Shown piece by piece: positions 29,255 to 37,218 of a stretch of DNA of 64,000 nt. Source of the stretch: Dyadobacter tibetensis Y620-1 (GTDB lineage Bacteria; Bacteroidota; Bacteroidia; Cytophagales; Spirosomataceae); the NCBI RefSeq assembly GCF_000566685.1, contig NZ_AZQN01000010.1, positions 124,001-188,000 of the forward strand, given 5' to 3'. Both the position numbers and the translations under genes were made by a program. The notes beneath the pieces are model-generated. The model did not search any database. It was not told the origin of the DNA and worked only from the letters and a program-made list of their open reading frames with translations. Numbering within the stretch: the stretch's first letter is position 1; every line of letters starts with the position of its first letter.

Positions 29255-29344
29255 ATGAAAAAGATTACAGCTATTTCAGCACATTTTTGCTCACTGATCT
29301 GTGATGCAGAAGCCCATCAATTTATCTTACCCTTTAATTATTAA
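29255..29344 (+). CDS. Possible 29-codon leader ORF upstream of aqpZ
   Basis: An ATG-initiated frame of 29 codons ([20 protein letters not shown], then HQFILPFNY) ends in TAA at 29344, four bases before the aquaporin ATG. The start MKK with a preceding A-rich stretch looks like a translated start in this genome. Such close spacing would allow translational coupling. It is too short to judge from composition, and could be chance. Confidence 0.25.
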   Translation: MKKITAISAHFCSLICDAEAHQFILPFNY

Positions 29345-29348
29345 TTTT

Positions 29349-30029
29349 ATGAAAAAGTACACGGCAGAATTTTTAGGAACATTTTGGCTTGTTTTAGGTG
29401 GCTGTGGTAGTGCAGCATTGTCGGCAGCATTTCCAGATGTAGGCATCGGCCTGCTAGGAGTGTCCCTTGCATTTGGTCTCACGGTCCTCACCATTGCTTA
29501 TTCGCTTGGGCATATTTCGGGTGCGCATTTAAATCCGGCAGTTTCCATAGGCTTATGGGTTGGAGGAAGATTCTCTTCGAAGGATTTGATCCCTTATATC
29601 TTCTCTCAGGTATTAGGGGCTATTGCAGCTGCCTTTGTACTGTATACCATAATTACCGGAAATGGTAGCCTGATCGGAGACTTTGCTGCAAATGGCTATG
29701 CTGAACATTCGCCAGGGAAGTACAGTATGTCTGCCGCCCTGATTACCGAGTTTGTAATGACTTTTATGTTCTTAATTATTATACTAGGCTCTACCAGTAG
29801 TAAGGCCTCAGTTGGATTTGCTGGCCTGGCCATCGGTTTGGCTCTAACACTGATTCACCTTATCAGTATTCCGGTCACCAACACTTCTGTTAATCCTGCC
29901 CGGAGTATTAGCCAGGCACTATTTGTTGGCGGTTGGGCTATGGAGCAATTGTGGTTATTTATCGCTGCTCCTATTGCCGGAGCCGTGCTGGCGGGTATAG
30001 TATACAAAGCCCTACTAGAAAAGGAATAA
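29349..30029 (+). CDS. aqpZ: Aquaporin Z
   Basis: Tetrameric inner-membrane water channel, 226 aa from the ATG at 29349 ([20 protein letters not shown]). A longer frame from 29301 adds 16 residues without a membrane-protein character. Six transmembrane helices and two half-helices are visible, with both NPA motifs: [10 protein letters not shown] in the first half and [10 protein letters not shown] in the second. The segment [19 protein letters not shown] is the same as in E. coli AqpZ and includes the His and Arg of the water-selectivity filter, so a water channel rather than a glycerol facilitator is indicated. The C-terminal [16 protein letters not shown] is also typical. A terminator follows 63 bases after the stop. 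It stands between two degenerate LuxR-type regulators, which may bear on osmotic control. Confidence 0.95.
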   Translation: MKKYTAEFLGTFWLVLGGCGSAALSAAFPDVGIGLLGVSLAFGLTVLTIAYSLGHISGAHLNPAVSIGLWVGGRFSSKDLIPYIFSQVLGAIAAAFVLYTIITGNGSLIGDFAANGYAEHSPGKYSMSAALITEFVMTFMFLIIILGSTSSKASVGFAGLAIGLALTLIHLISIPVTNTSVNPARSISQALFVGGWAMEQLWLFIAAPIAGAVLAGIVYKALLEKE

Positions 30030-30092
30030 GGAAAGTTATTTTGGACTGCAACCTCAGGATATTTGCAGTTCTATTCACCGATATGGTGCTGG

Positions 30093-30123
30093 GAGCCGGG
30101 ATTGTTTCAATTCCGGCTCTTTT
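30093..30123 (+). terminator. Intrinsic terminator of aqpZ
   Basis: A 12-bp stem with one G-T wobble (GAGCCGGGATTG 30093-30104, CAATTCCGGCTC 30108-30119), a 3-base loop and TTTT at 30120-30123. It lies 63 bases past the aqpZ stop codon. Confidence 0.88.
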
Positions 30124-30788
30124 ATGCGCTTTGCTCACGTTTATTCCCAATCGATAGTCGCATTGCCGACGCTCAACATCAATACTTAAGTTATATAGAA
30201 GTTTTTGTCTGTAATACGGAGCAGGTAATCCAATTTTTGTTGTCTAGTTCTTTTCGTCAATTTTTCTACAATGGCATGGGTTCTAATTGGCTTAATATCA
30301 GCTTCTATACCCACTGGTATATCTTAGCTTTCCTCTGATGGCCTTCTACTTTTAGCTCTGGATGCCTGTCGGGTTATAACTTACTATTAAAAATAATAGA
30401 TAATAGACAAGCGTTGACCGATACTACCGTAACAATTTTACGTCCAATAAATAAATAACGGATCGGTTGTTAAAATATTTCTGCCTCATTGGTACTTTAT
30501 ATATTTAATTTACTAATTTAGTGTACTATATTTGTCAAATATTTATTTTCAAGCCTATGTAGATCAGTTTATTTTTAGTTTACTTATTGTTACTATAATT
30601 GTTTAAATAAACTAGTATTTATACGATAATACTTTTAGGTATATTGCTTAAATTTAATCAAATTCTCTTCCTTTTACTGTTGAAACGGAACTGATTTACC
30701 GAAATGCGGCTATCGGAAGCTAGTTCGATTATGGGGGCGGTTAAAGACGCTAAACGATTACTTTCTACTTCATCATAACATAAAGACT
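30124..30788. other. AT-rich intergenic region before the second LuxR-type gene
   Basis: No gene recognised over 665 bases. It contains the promoter candidate at 30504-30534, which would give a long leader of about 250 bases. Base composition from 30480 to 30660 is very AT-rich. Confidence 0.5.
30504..30534 (+). promoter_or_regulatory. Promoter candidate upstream of the LuxR-patatin operon
   Basis: TATATTTG at 30527-30534 matches TAnnTTTG exactly, with TTTA at 30504-30507 (one mismatch to TTTG) 19 bases upstream. It is the same -7 octamer as in front of the first LuxR-type gene. The distance to the ATG at 30789 is about 255 bases, so the leader would be long; a nearer promoter cannot be excluded. 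Confidence 0.33.
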
Positions 30789-31415
30789 ATGAAAACTATT
30801 GGATTAATTGACGATTTTATCATCATTCGCTTGGGACTGGCTTTGGTTCTCAATAATACCTTTTCAGATCTGGAACTCCTGGAGGCAGAGTCTCTTGATG
30901 AGTTTGAGAATTTATATCCTGGGAAGCGCCCGGAATTAATAATACATGGTAATAACAGTACTAATCGGCAGGAGTGTATTAATCTTGCAGCCAGGATAAA
31001 GGAGCAATATCCGACAATACCTTTAATCGTATACGACGATCACCCCAAGCTTAATCTGGCTATACCGTATTTTGAGGCGGGGGTAAATGGATATATATTG
31101 AAACAAAATATCGCTGAGGAAATCGTACCAGCAGTGAAGGCCATGAGAAATAACCGCCTCTTTCTATGCCAGGACATGATTGAAAATCTATTGATGTATA
31201 TAGCCAAAAAGCAGCACCAACTCTCCAGCCCGAGTTTGCTTACACCCAGAGAGTCAGAAATTGCCCGTTATTTAACTCAGGGCATGAAGACTTCTTGGAT
31301 AGCTAAAACCTTGGGAAGAAAACCTTCTACCATCAGTACCATTAAACACAATATTTTTGAAAAAATGAAAGTTGAAAATATAGTCGAGTTAAAAAAGGTA
31401 TTCCTGGAAGGATAA
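30789..31415 (+). CDS. LuxR/NarL-type regulator lacking the phosphoacceptor Asp
   Basis: Protein of 208 aa with a receiver-like N-terminus and a C-terminal LuxR helix-turn-helix (LTPRESEIARYLTQGMKTSW, then IAKTLGRKPSTISTIKHNIF). The first acidic pair is intact (LIDDF, Asp8/Asp9) and the strand-5 Lys is present (GYILKQN), but where NarL has its phosphorylated Asp (PDLILLD) this protein has Gly54 in PELIIHGNN. Normal phosphorylation is therefore unlikely. The C-terminal half is clearly related to the regulator at 27817 (both end KMKV.NIVEL). It is separated by 24 bases from the membrane patatin gene and is probably co-transcribed with it. No kinase is nearby. Confidence 0.85.
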   Translation: MKTIGLIDDFIIIRLGLALVLNNTFSDLELLEAESLDEFENLYPGKRPELIIHGNNSTNRQECINLAARIKEQYPTIPLIVYDDHPKLNLAIPYFEAGVNGYILKQNIAEEIVPAVKAMRNNRLFLCQDMIENLLMYIAKKQHQLSSPSLLTPRESEIARYLTQGMKTSWIAKTLGRKPSTISTIKHNIFEKMKVENIVELKKVFLEG

Positions 31416-31439
31416 AGTCATATTCAGTATCAAGACCTT

Positions 31440-33917
31440 ATGGTCTTTGCGGAATTCTTTGCGTACTTTGTAGCCTACTCTTCCGCAAAGCGTTTTATGA
31501 AAAGAAGGATCCCCAAATGGCTCGCGATATTCATTAAAGAAACTTATGCTCTATTTTTTCAGGCCTTTGACGCTTCCATCAGTGCATGGATGAGTTTATT
31601 GGTTATTTTATTGGTATATGCACTGACATTCTTAGAACAGAGCGACACCGTTTTTATAGCCTTGCTCGATCAAAATCCATTAAGCCTAAGTTTATTTATC
31701 CTCCTTCTATTTTTTCTTGTTGAAGTCGTAGCCTATTATCCCACTTTTATTCATTTTAACCGAAGGGCTAATATAAAGGTGAGGTGGTTCATAAGACCTA
31801 TTTGGTTGGGAATGGGCCTGATTACCTTTAGGCAACTCAAGGTTCCAGATCCTTTTAATTCACGCTTTCGATTTGCCCTGGGCCTCAGCTTACTGACTGC
31901 CGTGTTTTATATGATTACACGGATACATTTTAAAAATGTCTTGGTGCTGCAGGGTTCCGATATAGAAATTTTTCAAGGCAAGGGATTGCTCAATGTGCGG
32001 ACTATGGCCTGGACATTTTTTATAGCTGGTCAAATGACCTATATCCTGTTAGATTATATATTAGGGATGCGTTGGCCTGATAAAACGTCTAATCTTCGAC
32101 CCCATAAAATTCTTTTCTATGCTGCCTTTGCATTTCTTCTTATTGGCATATCGGCAACGCTCTATACTTCTACCACCTATGGTTGGAGTAGCTTTAGCTA
32201 CTATAGCTTTTGTACGATGATGTTTGGAATGGCATTATTTTACACCATATTCAAAATCAGCCGCAGGCAGGTGATTTTGCGAACGGACGAGCAATTCCTA
32301 TTTTTCCTTGCTATGGGTGGAGTGTTGAGTTTGTTCGTGGTGTTGGTTGCTCATATGTATCCATTGCTTTTTAATCCTTTGGTGATCATTCTAGCCTATT
32401 TTCTGGTGTATTATGGCGTGCTAATTATTCCTCTGAAACATTATCTCTATTACAGACAGTTCGATCGGGCACGTCCCCCCTATAGGAGGCCAGTAGCTTA
32501 TTATGTTTTTAGTTGGGGAGTGCCTATTGCCCCTTTTCTTTTTATCGGATATTATATCTATTTCGAATACATAGTAGGTAATGACTTACATGTCCTGGAA
32601 ACGGTTAGTCAGCAAGCTTACCGTCCAGCCCAAAAAAGTGGTCCTGTCGGACTTGAAGAGTTCAAAGGGCGGCTGCTTCAGCATTTTTCTGAAAGGGATA
32701 CCTTGTATTTTATTTCCTTATATGGCGGCGGGGTAAAGGCGACCGTTTGGGACCAGCTAGTACTTGCAGAGCTGGCTTCCTCTCGCTATCCGAATCTTCT
32801 GGAAAACACCGTGGCCATGTCGGGAGTGTCGGGAGGTGCTATAGGCCTGTCTTTATTTACGGCAACCCAACGAATAGGTCGTGATCCTGTAGAGCTCGCC
32901 ATAGAATTAAGTATGAAAAACTTTGCAAGTATCGACATTACCTATTTATTGGGCCGGGATATGATATTTGATCTGTTGGGGCAGGGCTTGTTAGACCTGT
33001 TGGGGGTATCCGAGGATCGGGCCAAGAGAGCCATGCGGGAATATGCGAATATAACAGCAGGTTACCCTTCCAATTCCCGAGCTCCGAATCCATTGATCGA
33101 TAGTTCATTTCAGGACTATTGGGCCCCATTATTTAGAGAAAAGGGTGAGGATAAAGGCTTTTATCCGGCGTTGCTAACCAATGCCGCAGGCACCCATGCT
33201 CAGAGAGGTATTGCTTTCTCGGTGAAGATGGATAGTGTAAGGTTTGATGATATTTTTCTGGACTCTAATAATCTGCTAAACTTTGAAGATAACCGTTCAT
33301 TGCCCTATTTATACGCCGCTTCTACCTCCGACCGTTTCCCTATTTTTAGTCCAGCAGCTAAAGTGAAGACCAAAGGCTATTTTGTAGATGGTGGATATTT
33401 TGAAAATAGTGGTTTGATGAGCTTGATGGATTTTAGTACTTTTCTGAAAGAAAATGTGTTCCCGAAGGAGGAACGATGGAGAGCCAAGAAGCTCATATTT
33501 ATACAGATTGCCAACGATCAATCGGTGTATATTCGTGATCTGCTTCAGCATACGTCAATACGGAAGAAGGTAAAGGACTTTCCCGAGTTTGGTTCCATAA
33601 TTAAAGCGGTAACATCCATAGGTTTCATTTCTACTTATTTGAATAGCAAATTTGAAAGAGATGAAACGGTGGAATACGTCCAGGTGCTATTACCCTATAT
33701 CGTAACTCAATCGGATTTGGACGCTCTATATCAGGGAGAGGTGGACACCAGTGGAATCAGGGAATTGGTCATGAAAAAAAACCGCATCATACTGGATACC
33801 TATCGCTCCGATCCCTATGCTTTGGTACAACCCCCTTTGGCCAGACTTCTGGGCAGACAGGCCTTTAAGTATATGCAGTCCAATTTGGAGAATACTAAAA
33901 TAAGGGAATTGAGGTAG
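31440..33917 (+). CDS. Polytopic membrane protein with C-terminal patatin-like phospholipase domain
   Basis: Protein of 825 aa. The first ~380 residues carry about eight to ten hydrophobic helices (for example MSLLVILLVYALTFL, LFILLLFFLVEVVAYY, LFFLAMGGVLSLFVVLVAHM). The second half is a patatin-like acyl hydrolase: an oxyanion-type SLYGGGVKA around 427-434, the nucleophile elbow MSGVSGGAIG with Ser464, and the DGG motif (YFVDGGYFENSG) with Asp650. The Ser-Asp dyad is complete, so lipid or acyl-ester hydrolysis at the inner membrane is likely. The start ATG is at 31440; an internal Met at residue 20 is an alternative. Ordinary patatins are soluble and about half as long, so the membrane part is notable. 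It shares an operon with a degenerate LuxR-type regulator. Confidence 0.82.
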   Translation: MVFAEFFAYFVAYSSAKRFMKRRIPKWLAIFIKETYALFFQAFDASISAWMSLLVILLVYALTFLEQSDTVFIALLDQNPLSLSLFILLLFFLVEVVAYYPTFIHFNRRANIKVRWFIRPIWLGMGLITFRQLKVPDPFNSRFRFALGLSLLTAVFYMITRIHFKNVLVLQGSDIEIFQGKGLLNVRTMAWTFFIAGQMTYILLDYILGMRWPDKTSNLRPHKILFYAAFAFLLIGISATLYTSTTYGWSSFSYYSFCTMMFGMALFYTIFKISRRQVILRTDEQFLFFLAMGGVLSLFVVLVAHMYPLLFNPLVIILAYFLVYYGVLIIPLKHYLYYRQFDRARPPYRRPVAYYVFSWGVPIAPFLFIGYYIYFEYIVGNDLHVLETVSQQAYRPAQKSGPVGLEEFKGRLLQHFSERDTLYFISLYGGGVKATVWDQLVLAELASSRYPNLLENTVAMSGVSGGAIGLSLFTATQRIGRDPVELAIELSMKNFASIDITYLLGRDMIFDLLGQGLLDLLGVSEDRAKRAMREYANITAGYPSNSRAPNPLIDSSFQDYWAPLFREKGEDKGFYPALLTNAAGTHAQRGIAFSVKMDSVRFDDIFLDSNNLLNFEDNRSLPYLYAASTSDRFPIFSPAAKVKTKGYFVDGGYFENSGLMSLMDFSTFLKENVFPKEERWRAKKLIFIQIANDQSVYIRDLLQHTSIRKKVKDFPEFGSIIKAVTSIGFISTYLNSKFERDETVEYVQVLLPYIVTQSDLDALYQGEVDTSGIRELVMKKNRIILDTYRSDPYALVQPPLARLLGRQAFKYMQSNLENTKIRELR

Positions 33918-34003
33918 GGAGCCGGGGATTCTTAGTCTTTCTGCCAAGCTTTCGATGTCGTAATGTCCTGGTTAGAATATCCATAGAAATTAATACCGCC
34001 TAT

Positions 34004-34588
34004 TTATGACAATACCTTTCTTAAGCAACGGCTAAAGGTGGCGGGTGTCGTACCTAGGTATGTGGCGATATAATGATCTGGAATTCGCCGGAAAAGGTTC
34101 GAAGGTTGCTGTATATAATGTTCGATGCGCTCTTCCACGGAGAGATATTTAAATACTTTTACCCGATTGGTGAAATTGATTAGATGCTGTTCTAATAACT
34201 GTACTGCCAGCCCAGCCATCTTTATGTCGTCGGCAATAAGCTTCCGGTAGGATTCATATGTGATAGAAATGCCTGACGTGTCTTCCAGGGTCTCCAATAC
34301 CTCGTTTGAAGTTTGCTGCAGAAGAAAACTTTCGGCTATGCAAACAATATCCCCATCCGAAACCAGAAGAGAGGTAATGTCTTCCGAACCTCTTAGATAG
34401 TAGGTTCGCATGGCCCCTTTGTCAATAAAATAGAGACATTTACTGATCTGTCCTACGTCCACAAGCACCCTCCCTTTTGGAATCATAAATGATTTCAGAT
34501 TTTCCCCAAAAGGTGAATTCATCAGGTCGGGGGGGCTGCTATTGGAAGCCTCAAATAACTTATGCAGTAAATTCGAATCCTCAGTCAT
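34004..34588 (-). CDS. Crp/Fnr family transcriptional regulator
   Basis: Cytoplasmic regulator of 194 aa. I set the start at the ATG at 34588 (MTEDSNLLHKLFEASNSSPP); a TTG 20 codons earlier is in frame. An N-terminal beta-roll sensor domain (about 35-120; FMIPKGRVLVDVGQISKCLY, FIDKGAMRTYYLRGSE) is followed by a dimerisation helix and a C-terminal winged helix ending in IPDHYIATYLGTTPATFSRC, which contains the recognition helix. No Cys cluster for an iron-sulfur centre is present, so it is not an oxygen-sensing Fnr. The effector is unknown. It is divergent from the outer-membrane protein at 34771, and two FNR-shaped dyads lie just upstream of its start. Confidence 0.88.
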   Translation of the reverse strand: MTEDSNLLHKLFEASNSSPPDLMNSPFGENLKSFMIPKGRVLVDVGQISKCLYFIDKGAMRTYYLRGSEDITSLLVSDGDIVCIAESFLLQQTSNEVLETLEDTSGISITYESYRKLIADDIKMAGLAVQLLEQHLINFTNRVKVFKYLSVEERIEHYIQQPSNLFRRIPDHYIATYLGTTPATFSRCLRKVLS

Positions 34589-34634
34589 TTTAGTCTTCCA
34601 TGTTAGTTTTGAAAATATTCGGCGAGCAAAAAAA

Positions 34635-34671
34635 TTGTCGTAGGACAAGTCAAATCTATGTCTAAGGACAA
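34635..34671. promoter_or_regulatory. Two TTGTC-N4-GACAA-type dyads upstream of a Crp/Fnr gene
   Basis: TTGTC-GTAG-GACAA at 34635-34648 is a perfect dyad; ATGTC-TAAG-GACAA at 34658-34671 differs at one arm base. Arms of five with a four-base centre are the layout of FNR sites (TTGAT-N4-ATCAA). The centres are 23 bases apart, about two helical turns. They lie 47 and 70 bases before the Crp/Fnr start at 34588 and about 100-135 bases before the outer-membrane gene at 34771. Autoregulation or control of both genes is inferred, not shown. Confidence 0.5.
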
Positions 34672-34770
34672 GTGATACAAATATAGGTTAAAGTTAAATT
34701 GGGGTTTATTAAATGCATAGGAAATAAAGATCATTTTGAGAATAAATATCACTTTTAAAATCTGACGGTC

Positions 34771-35364
34771 ATGATAAAGTTCATTATTACCTCTAAGTTG
34801 GTTATGCTACTCCTGCTGGGTTGGATCCCTGCGGGTGAATGCAGGGCACAGCAGTCGGCTAACCACGAATTACAGATTGGCTTTGGCCCCTGGGCTCGAG
34901 AGCAAGTGTTGGACGACATGTTATCGAATTCATTTCGATCTCTATTCCGCCTTCCCATCCACAGCTTTGATTTCTCTGAATCCTATACGCTTACCTATCG
35001 ATATCAGACACCCAAGCGACTTGCCCTGGGCCTGACAGCGGGTCTGACAAAAGGCTCAACCTTTAGGGATGAACTGTTTTCTTCAAACACTTCTTACGGA
35101 CATACCAATGCCTTAATGGCTATTGAAGCAAAGTTTGCTTATCGGGAAGTGCGGTTATGGTCTTTCTATGGTGTGGCAGGTCTTGGAGGTTATATGGTAA
35201 AAGTGAGTAATCCGCAAAACCCTAAGGGAAAGGATATCTATGTATTTCCTACTAATCAGATTACTCCCTTAGGAGTTCGGTATGGAAAAGGTCTGGGGGG
35301 CTTTGTTGAGATTGGGTATGGATACAAAGGCATTCTGAATTTCGGAGTAAGCTCAAAGTTTTAA
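34771..35364 (+). CDS. Outer-membrane beta-barrel protein of unknown function
   Basis: Exported protein of 197 aa. Residues 1-26 form a signal peptide (MIKFIITSKLVMLLLLGWIP, cleaved near CRAQQ). The rest alternates short hydrophobic strands typical of a small beta-barrel (ESYTLTYRYQTPKRLALGLT, ALMAIEAKFAYREVRLWSFY, GVAGLGGYMV) and ends in an aromatic terminus (FGVSSKF), as outer-membrane barrels do. No enzyme motif is seen. It is divergent from a Crp/Fnr gene, with paired dyads in the shared upstream region, so it may be the target of that regulator. The family is not named; the barrel call is a prediction from sequence pattern. Confidence 0.6.
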   Translation: MIKFIITSKLVMLLLLGWIPAGECRAQQSANHELQIGFGPWAREQVLDDMLSNSFRSLFRLPIHSFDFSESYTLTYRYQTPKRLALGLTAGLTKGSTFRDELFSSNTSYGHTNALMAIEAKFAYREVRLWSFYGVAGLGGYMVKVSNPQNPKGKDIYVFPTNQITPLGVRYGKGLGGFVEIGYGYKGILNFGVSSKF

Positions 35365-35762
35365 AGTGGATATTTGAAAATGTGTTTGCAAGGGCTAGCG
35401 CTTTATTGCACAAAAGGACTAGGCTCAACAAATAACCCGTAAAGTTATGGGAGGTGTCTTTTAGGAATTCACTTATATTACCGTTCATGAATGATGCGCT
35501 TCAATAAAAAATTGCAGGCATGGTCGGTTATCCAGGTTTGCGCAATACCGGTAAAGGCTATTTTGTAATCAGGATAGGTTGGAGGAAAGGAAGATTTAGG
35601 AAAATTGATGCTCCTGCCCTGCTTGTCGCTTTAGTCTCCATTTCTCCTTACCACGCTGAACGGTTATACTTTAATTCCGTTCTATAAGGAGTCCACACCG
35701 TTTACGGAACTTTTCACCCCCGATATACTGTCTAGGTTTAAAAGAAATCTGAATTACGCAAC
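35365..35762. other. Intergenic region, 398 bp, nothing recognised
   Basis: No gene is supported. A short minus-strand frame near 35480-35640 reads like protein (YPDYKIAFTGIAQTWITDHA) but is closed by stop codons on both sides and matches nothing I know; it could be a gene relic. Confidence 0.4.
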
Positions 35763-36785
35763 ATGAAAAAAATAGGATTTTTATCGTTTGGGCATTGGTC
35801 TAAGCACCCAGCCTATAAGGCCCAGACGGCGAGTGATACCTTGCTTCAATCTATTGACCTAGCGGTAGCCGCCGAAGAGATAGGTTTGGATGGAGCTTAT
35901 TTTCGTGTCCATCATTTTGCGTCTCAGCTCGCATCACCGTTCCCATTGCTTTCGGCTATTGGTGCCAAAACGAGAAAAATAGAAATTGGTACAGGGGTGA
36001 TTGACATGCGCTACGAAAACCCGCTCTATATGGTGGAAGATGCCGGGGCTGCAGACCTGATATCAGAGGGGCGCTTGCAGCTAGGGGTGAGCAGGGGGGC
36101 GCCGGAACAGGTGATCGAAGGTTGGAGGTATTTTGGATATGAGCCAGCAGAGGGAGAAACTGACGCGGATATGGGACGTCGTAAGGCCCTGGAATTCTTG
36201 GAAAGACTACAAGGCAAAGGTTTCGCTGAGCCAAATCCTAACCCGATGTTTCCCAATCCTCCGGGCTTGCTGCGTCTGGAGCCTTATTCTGAGGGGTTGC
36301 GAGAACGAATCTGGTGGGGTGCAGCTTCCAATGCTACTGCCGTTTGGGCCGCAGAAAACGGTATGCATCTACAAAGTTCTACCTTGAAATACGATGAAGG
36401 GGGCAAGCCATTTCATATACAGCAGGCCGAGCAGATTAGGTTGTACAAAGAGGCATGGAAGAAGGCTGGGCACCAGCGCCAACCTAGGGTGTCGGTGAGT
36501 CGGTCTATTTTTGCATTAGTAAACGATCAGGATCGTTATTATTTTGGACAGGAATCGGATAGGAGAGACAAAATCGGAATGATCGAACAGGATAAACGTG
36601 CGATTTTTGGTAGAGGCTATGCCGCAGAACCCGATCAACTCATTAAGGAGTTGGCCCAGGATGAGGCCATCAAGGAAGCGGATACCCTACTGCTGACCAT
36701 ACCCAATACACTGGGCGTCGATTACAACATTCATGTGCTGTCATCTATTTTGGAGCATGTAGCACCCGGACTGGGATGGCGCTAG
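35763..36785 (+). CDS. Luciferase-like flavin-dependent monooxygenase
   Basis: Cytoplasmic LLM-class oxidoreductase of 340 aa. The bacterial-luciferase TIM-barrel signature is visible: an N-terminal MKKIGFLSFGHWSKHPAYKA, then AEEIGLDGAYFRVHHFASQL, IEIGTGVIDMRYENPLYMVE, the DLISEGRLQLGVSRGAPEQV strand-helix that binds flavin phosphate, and a C-terminal IKEADTLLLTIPNTLGVDYN. Members reduce or oxygenate varied substrates using FMNH2 or F420; which applies here cannot be told. It starts after a 398-base gap and is followed by the duplicated tRNA-His region, so it appears to stand alone. No oddities in length. Confidence 0.85.
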   Translation: MKKIGFLSFGHWSKHPAYKAQTASDTLLQSIDLAVAAEEIGLDGAYFRVHHFASQLASPFPLLSAIGAKTRKIEIGTGVIDMRYENPLYMVEDAGAADLISEGRLQLGVSRGAPEQVIEGWRYFGYEPAEGETDADMGRRKALEFLERLQGKGFAEPNPNPMFPNPPGLLRLEPYSEGLRERIWWGAASNATAVWAAENGMHLQSSTLKYDEGGKPFHIQQAEQIRLYKEAWKKAGHQRQPRVSVSRSIFALVNDQDRYYFGQESDRRDKIGMIEQDKRAIFGRGYAAEPDQLIKELAQDEAIKEADTLLLTIPNTLGVDYNIHVLSSILEHVAPGLGWR

Positions 36786-36855
36786 GCTATTGGGGTAGAA
36801 GTATGTATGCGATTACACTCGTTAAAATGAACTTCCGCTCACGTGACCGACTTTT

Positions 36856-36890
36856 CCCTAAGCCCTAAGCCCTAAGCCCTAAGCCCTAAA
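36856..36890. repeat. CCCTAAG heptanucleotide tandem array, copy 1
   Basis: Four perfect CCCTAAG units followed by CCCTAAA, then a degenerate tail (CCTTAAAGCCTCAAGCC). Confidence 0.95.
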
Positions 36891-36910
36891 CCTTAAAGCC
36901 TCAAGCCTAA

Positions 36911-36990
36911 AAAACTGGGAGGGAGACGGGTCTCGAATCGGGACGCCGAACCGCCGCGCACTATAGAACCACAATCTAGTGGCTGCTATC
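36911..36990 (-). pseudogene. Decayed tRNA-His copy
   Basis: Read on the minus strand it keeps the 3' end and T-loop sequence (27 bases identical to the intact copy) and the anticodon arm with its GTG anticodon. The T-stem 5' side is changed so it no longer pairs, about 15 bases are inserted between anticodon arm and T-arm, and the D-arm and 5' acceptor are unrecognisable. It cannot fold as a tRNA. Confidence 0.7.
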
Positions 36991-37062
36991 TGGGTATGGG
37001 TGTCTGATTTTATTCTAAAAATACTCGTTATCATGAACTCAACGGCTACCGATCGGTTTGTT

Positions 37063-37104
37063 CCCTAGGCCCTAAGCCCTAAGCCCTAAGCCCTAATCCC
37101 TAAC
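37063..37104. repeat. CCCTAAG heptanucleotide tandem array, copy 2
   Basis: Six heptamers in register: CCCTAGG, three CCCTAAG, CCCTAAT and CCCTAAC. It ends just before the tRNA-His terminator. Confidence 0.95.
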
Positions 37105-37136
37105 ACAAAAAAAAGACTGCCTAAAAAGACAGTCTT
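37105..37136 (-). terminator. Intrinsic terminator of tRNA-His
   Basis: On the minus strand, AAGACTGTC pairs with GGCAGTCTT (9 bp with one wobble; 37113-37121 and 37128-37136, 6-base loop), followed by a run of T (plus-strand A-run from 37107). It lies just 3' of the tRNA. Confidence 0.88.
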
Positions 37137-37143
37137 AAAACTG

Positions 37144-37218
37144 GGAGGGAGACGGGTCTCGAACCCGCGACCTCTAGAACCACAATCTAGCGCTCTAACC
37201 GACTGAGCTACAACCTCC
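37144..37218 (-). tRNA. tRNA-His (anticodon GTG)
   Basis: Read on the minus strand from 37218: the extra 5' G typical of tRNA-His, acceptor GAGGTTG, D-arm GCTCAGTCGGTTAGAGC, anticodon arm CTAGA-TTGTGGT-TCTAG with anticodon GTG, T-arm GCGGG-TTCGAGA-CCCGT, 3' strand CTCCCTC and discriminator C. CCA is not encoded. D, anticodon and T arms fold well, but the acceptor has two adjacent mismatches (T5-C68 and T6-T67), where CAACCTC would pair fully. The same 3' sequence occurs in the decayed copy. It may be functional with a weak stem, or be a damaged gene if another tRNA-His exists elsewhere. Confidence 0.82.

Noticed and set aside
35480..35640. Short protein-like minus-strand frame (YPDYKIAFTGIAQTWITDHA)
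   Set aside because: Closed by stop codons on both sides and without a start; could be a relic, but I cannot assign it to any family.
36856..37104. Heptamer arrays considered as a CRISPR array
   Set aside because: The repeats are contiguous 7-mers without spacers, and no cas gene is near.
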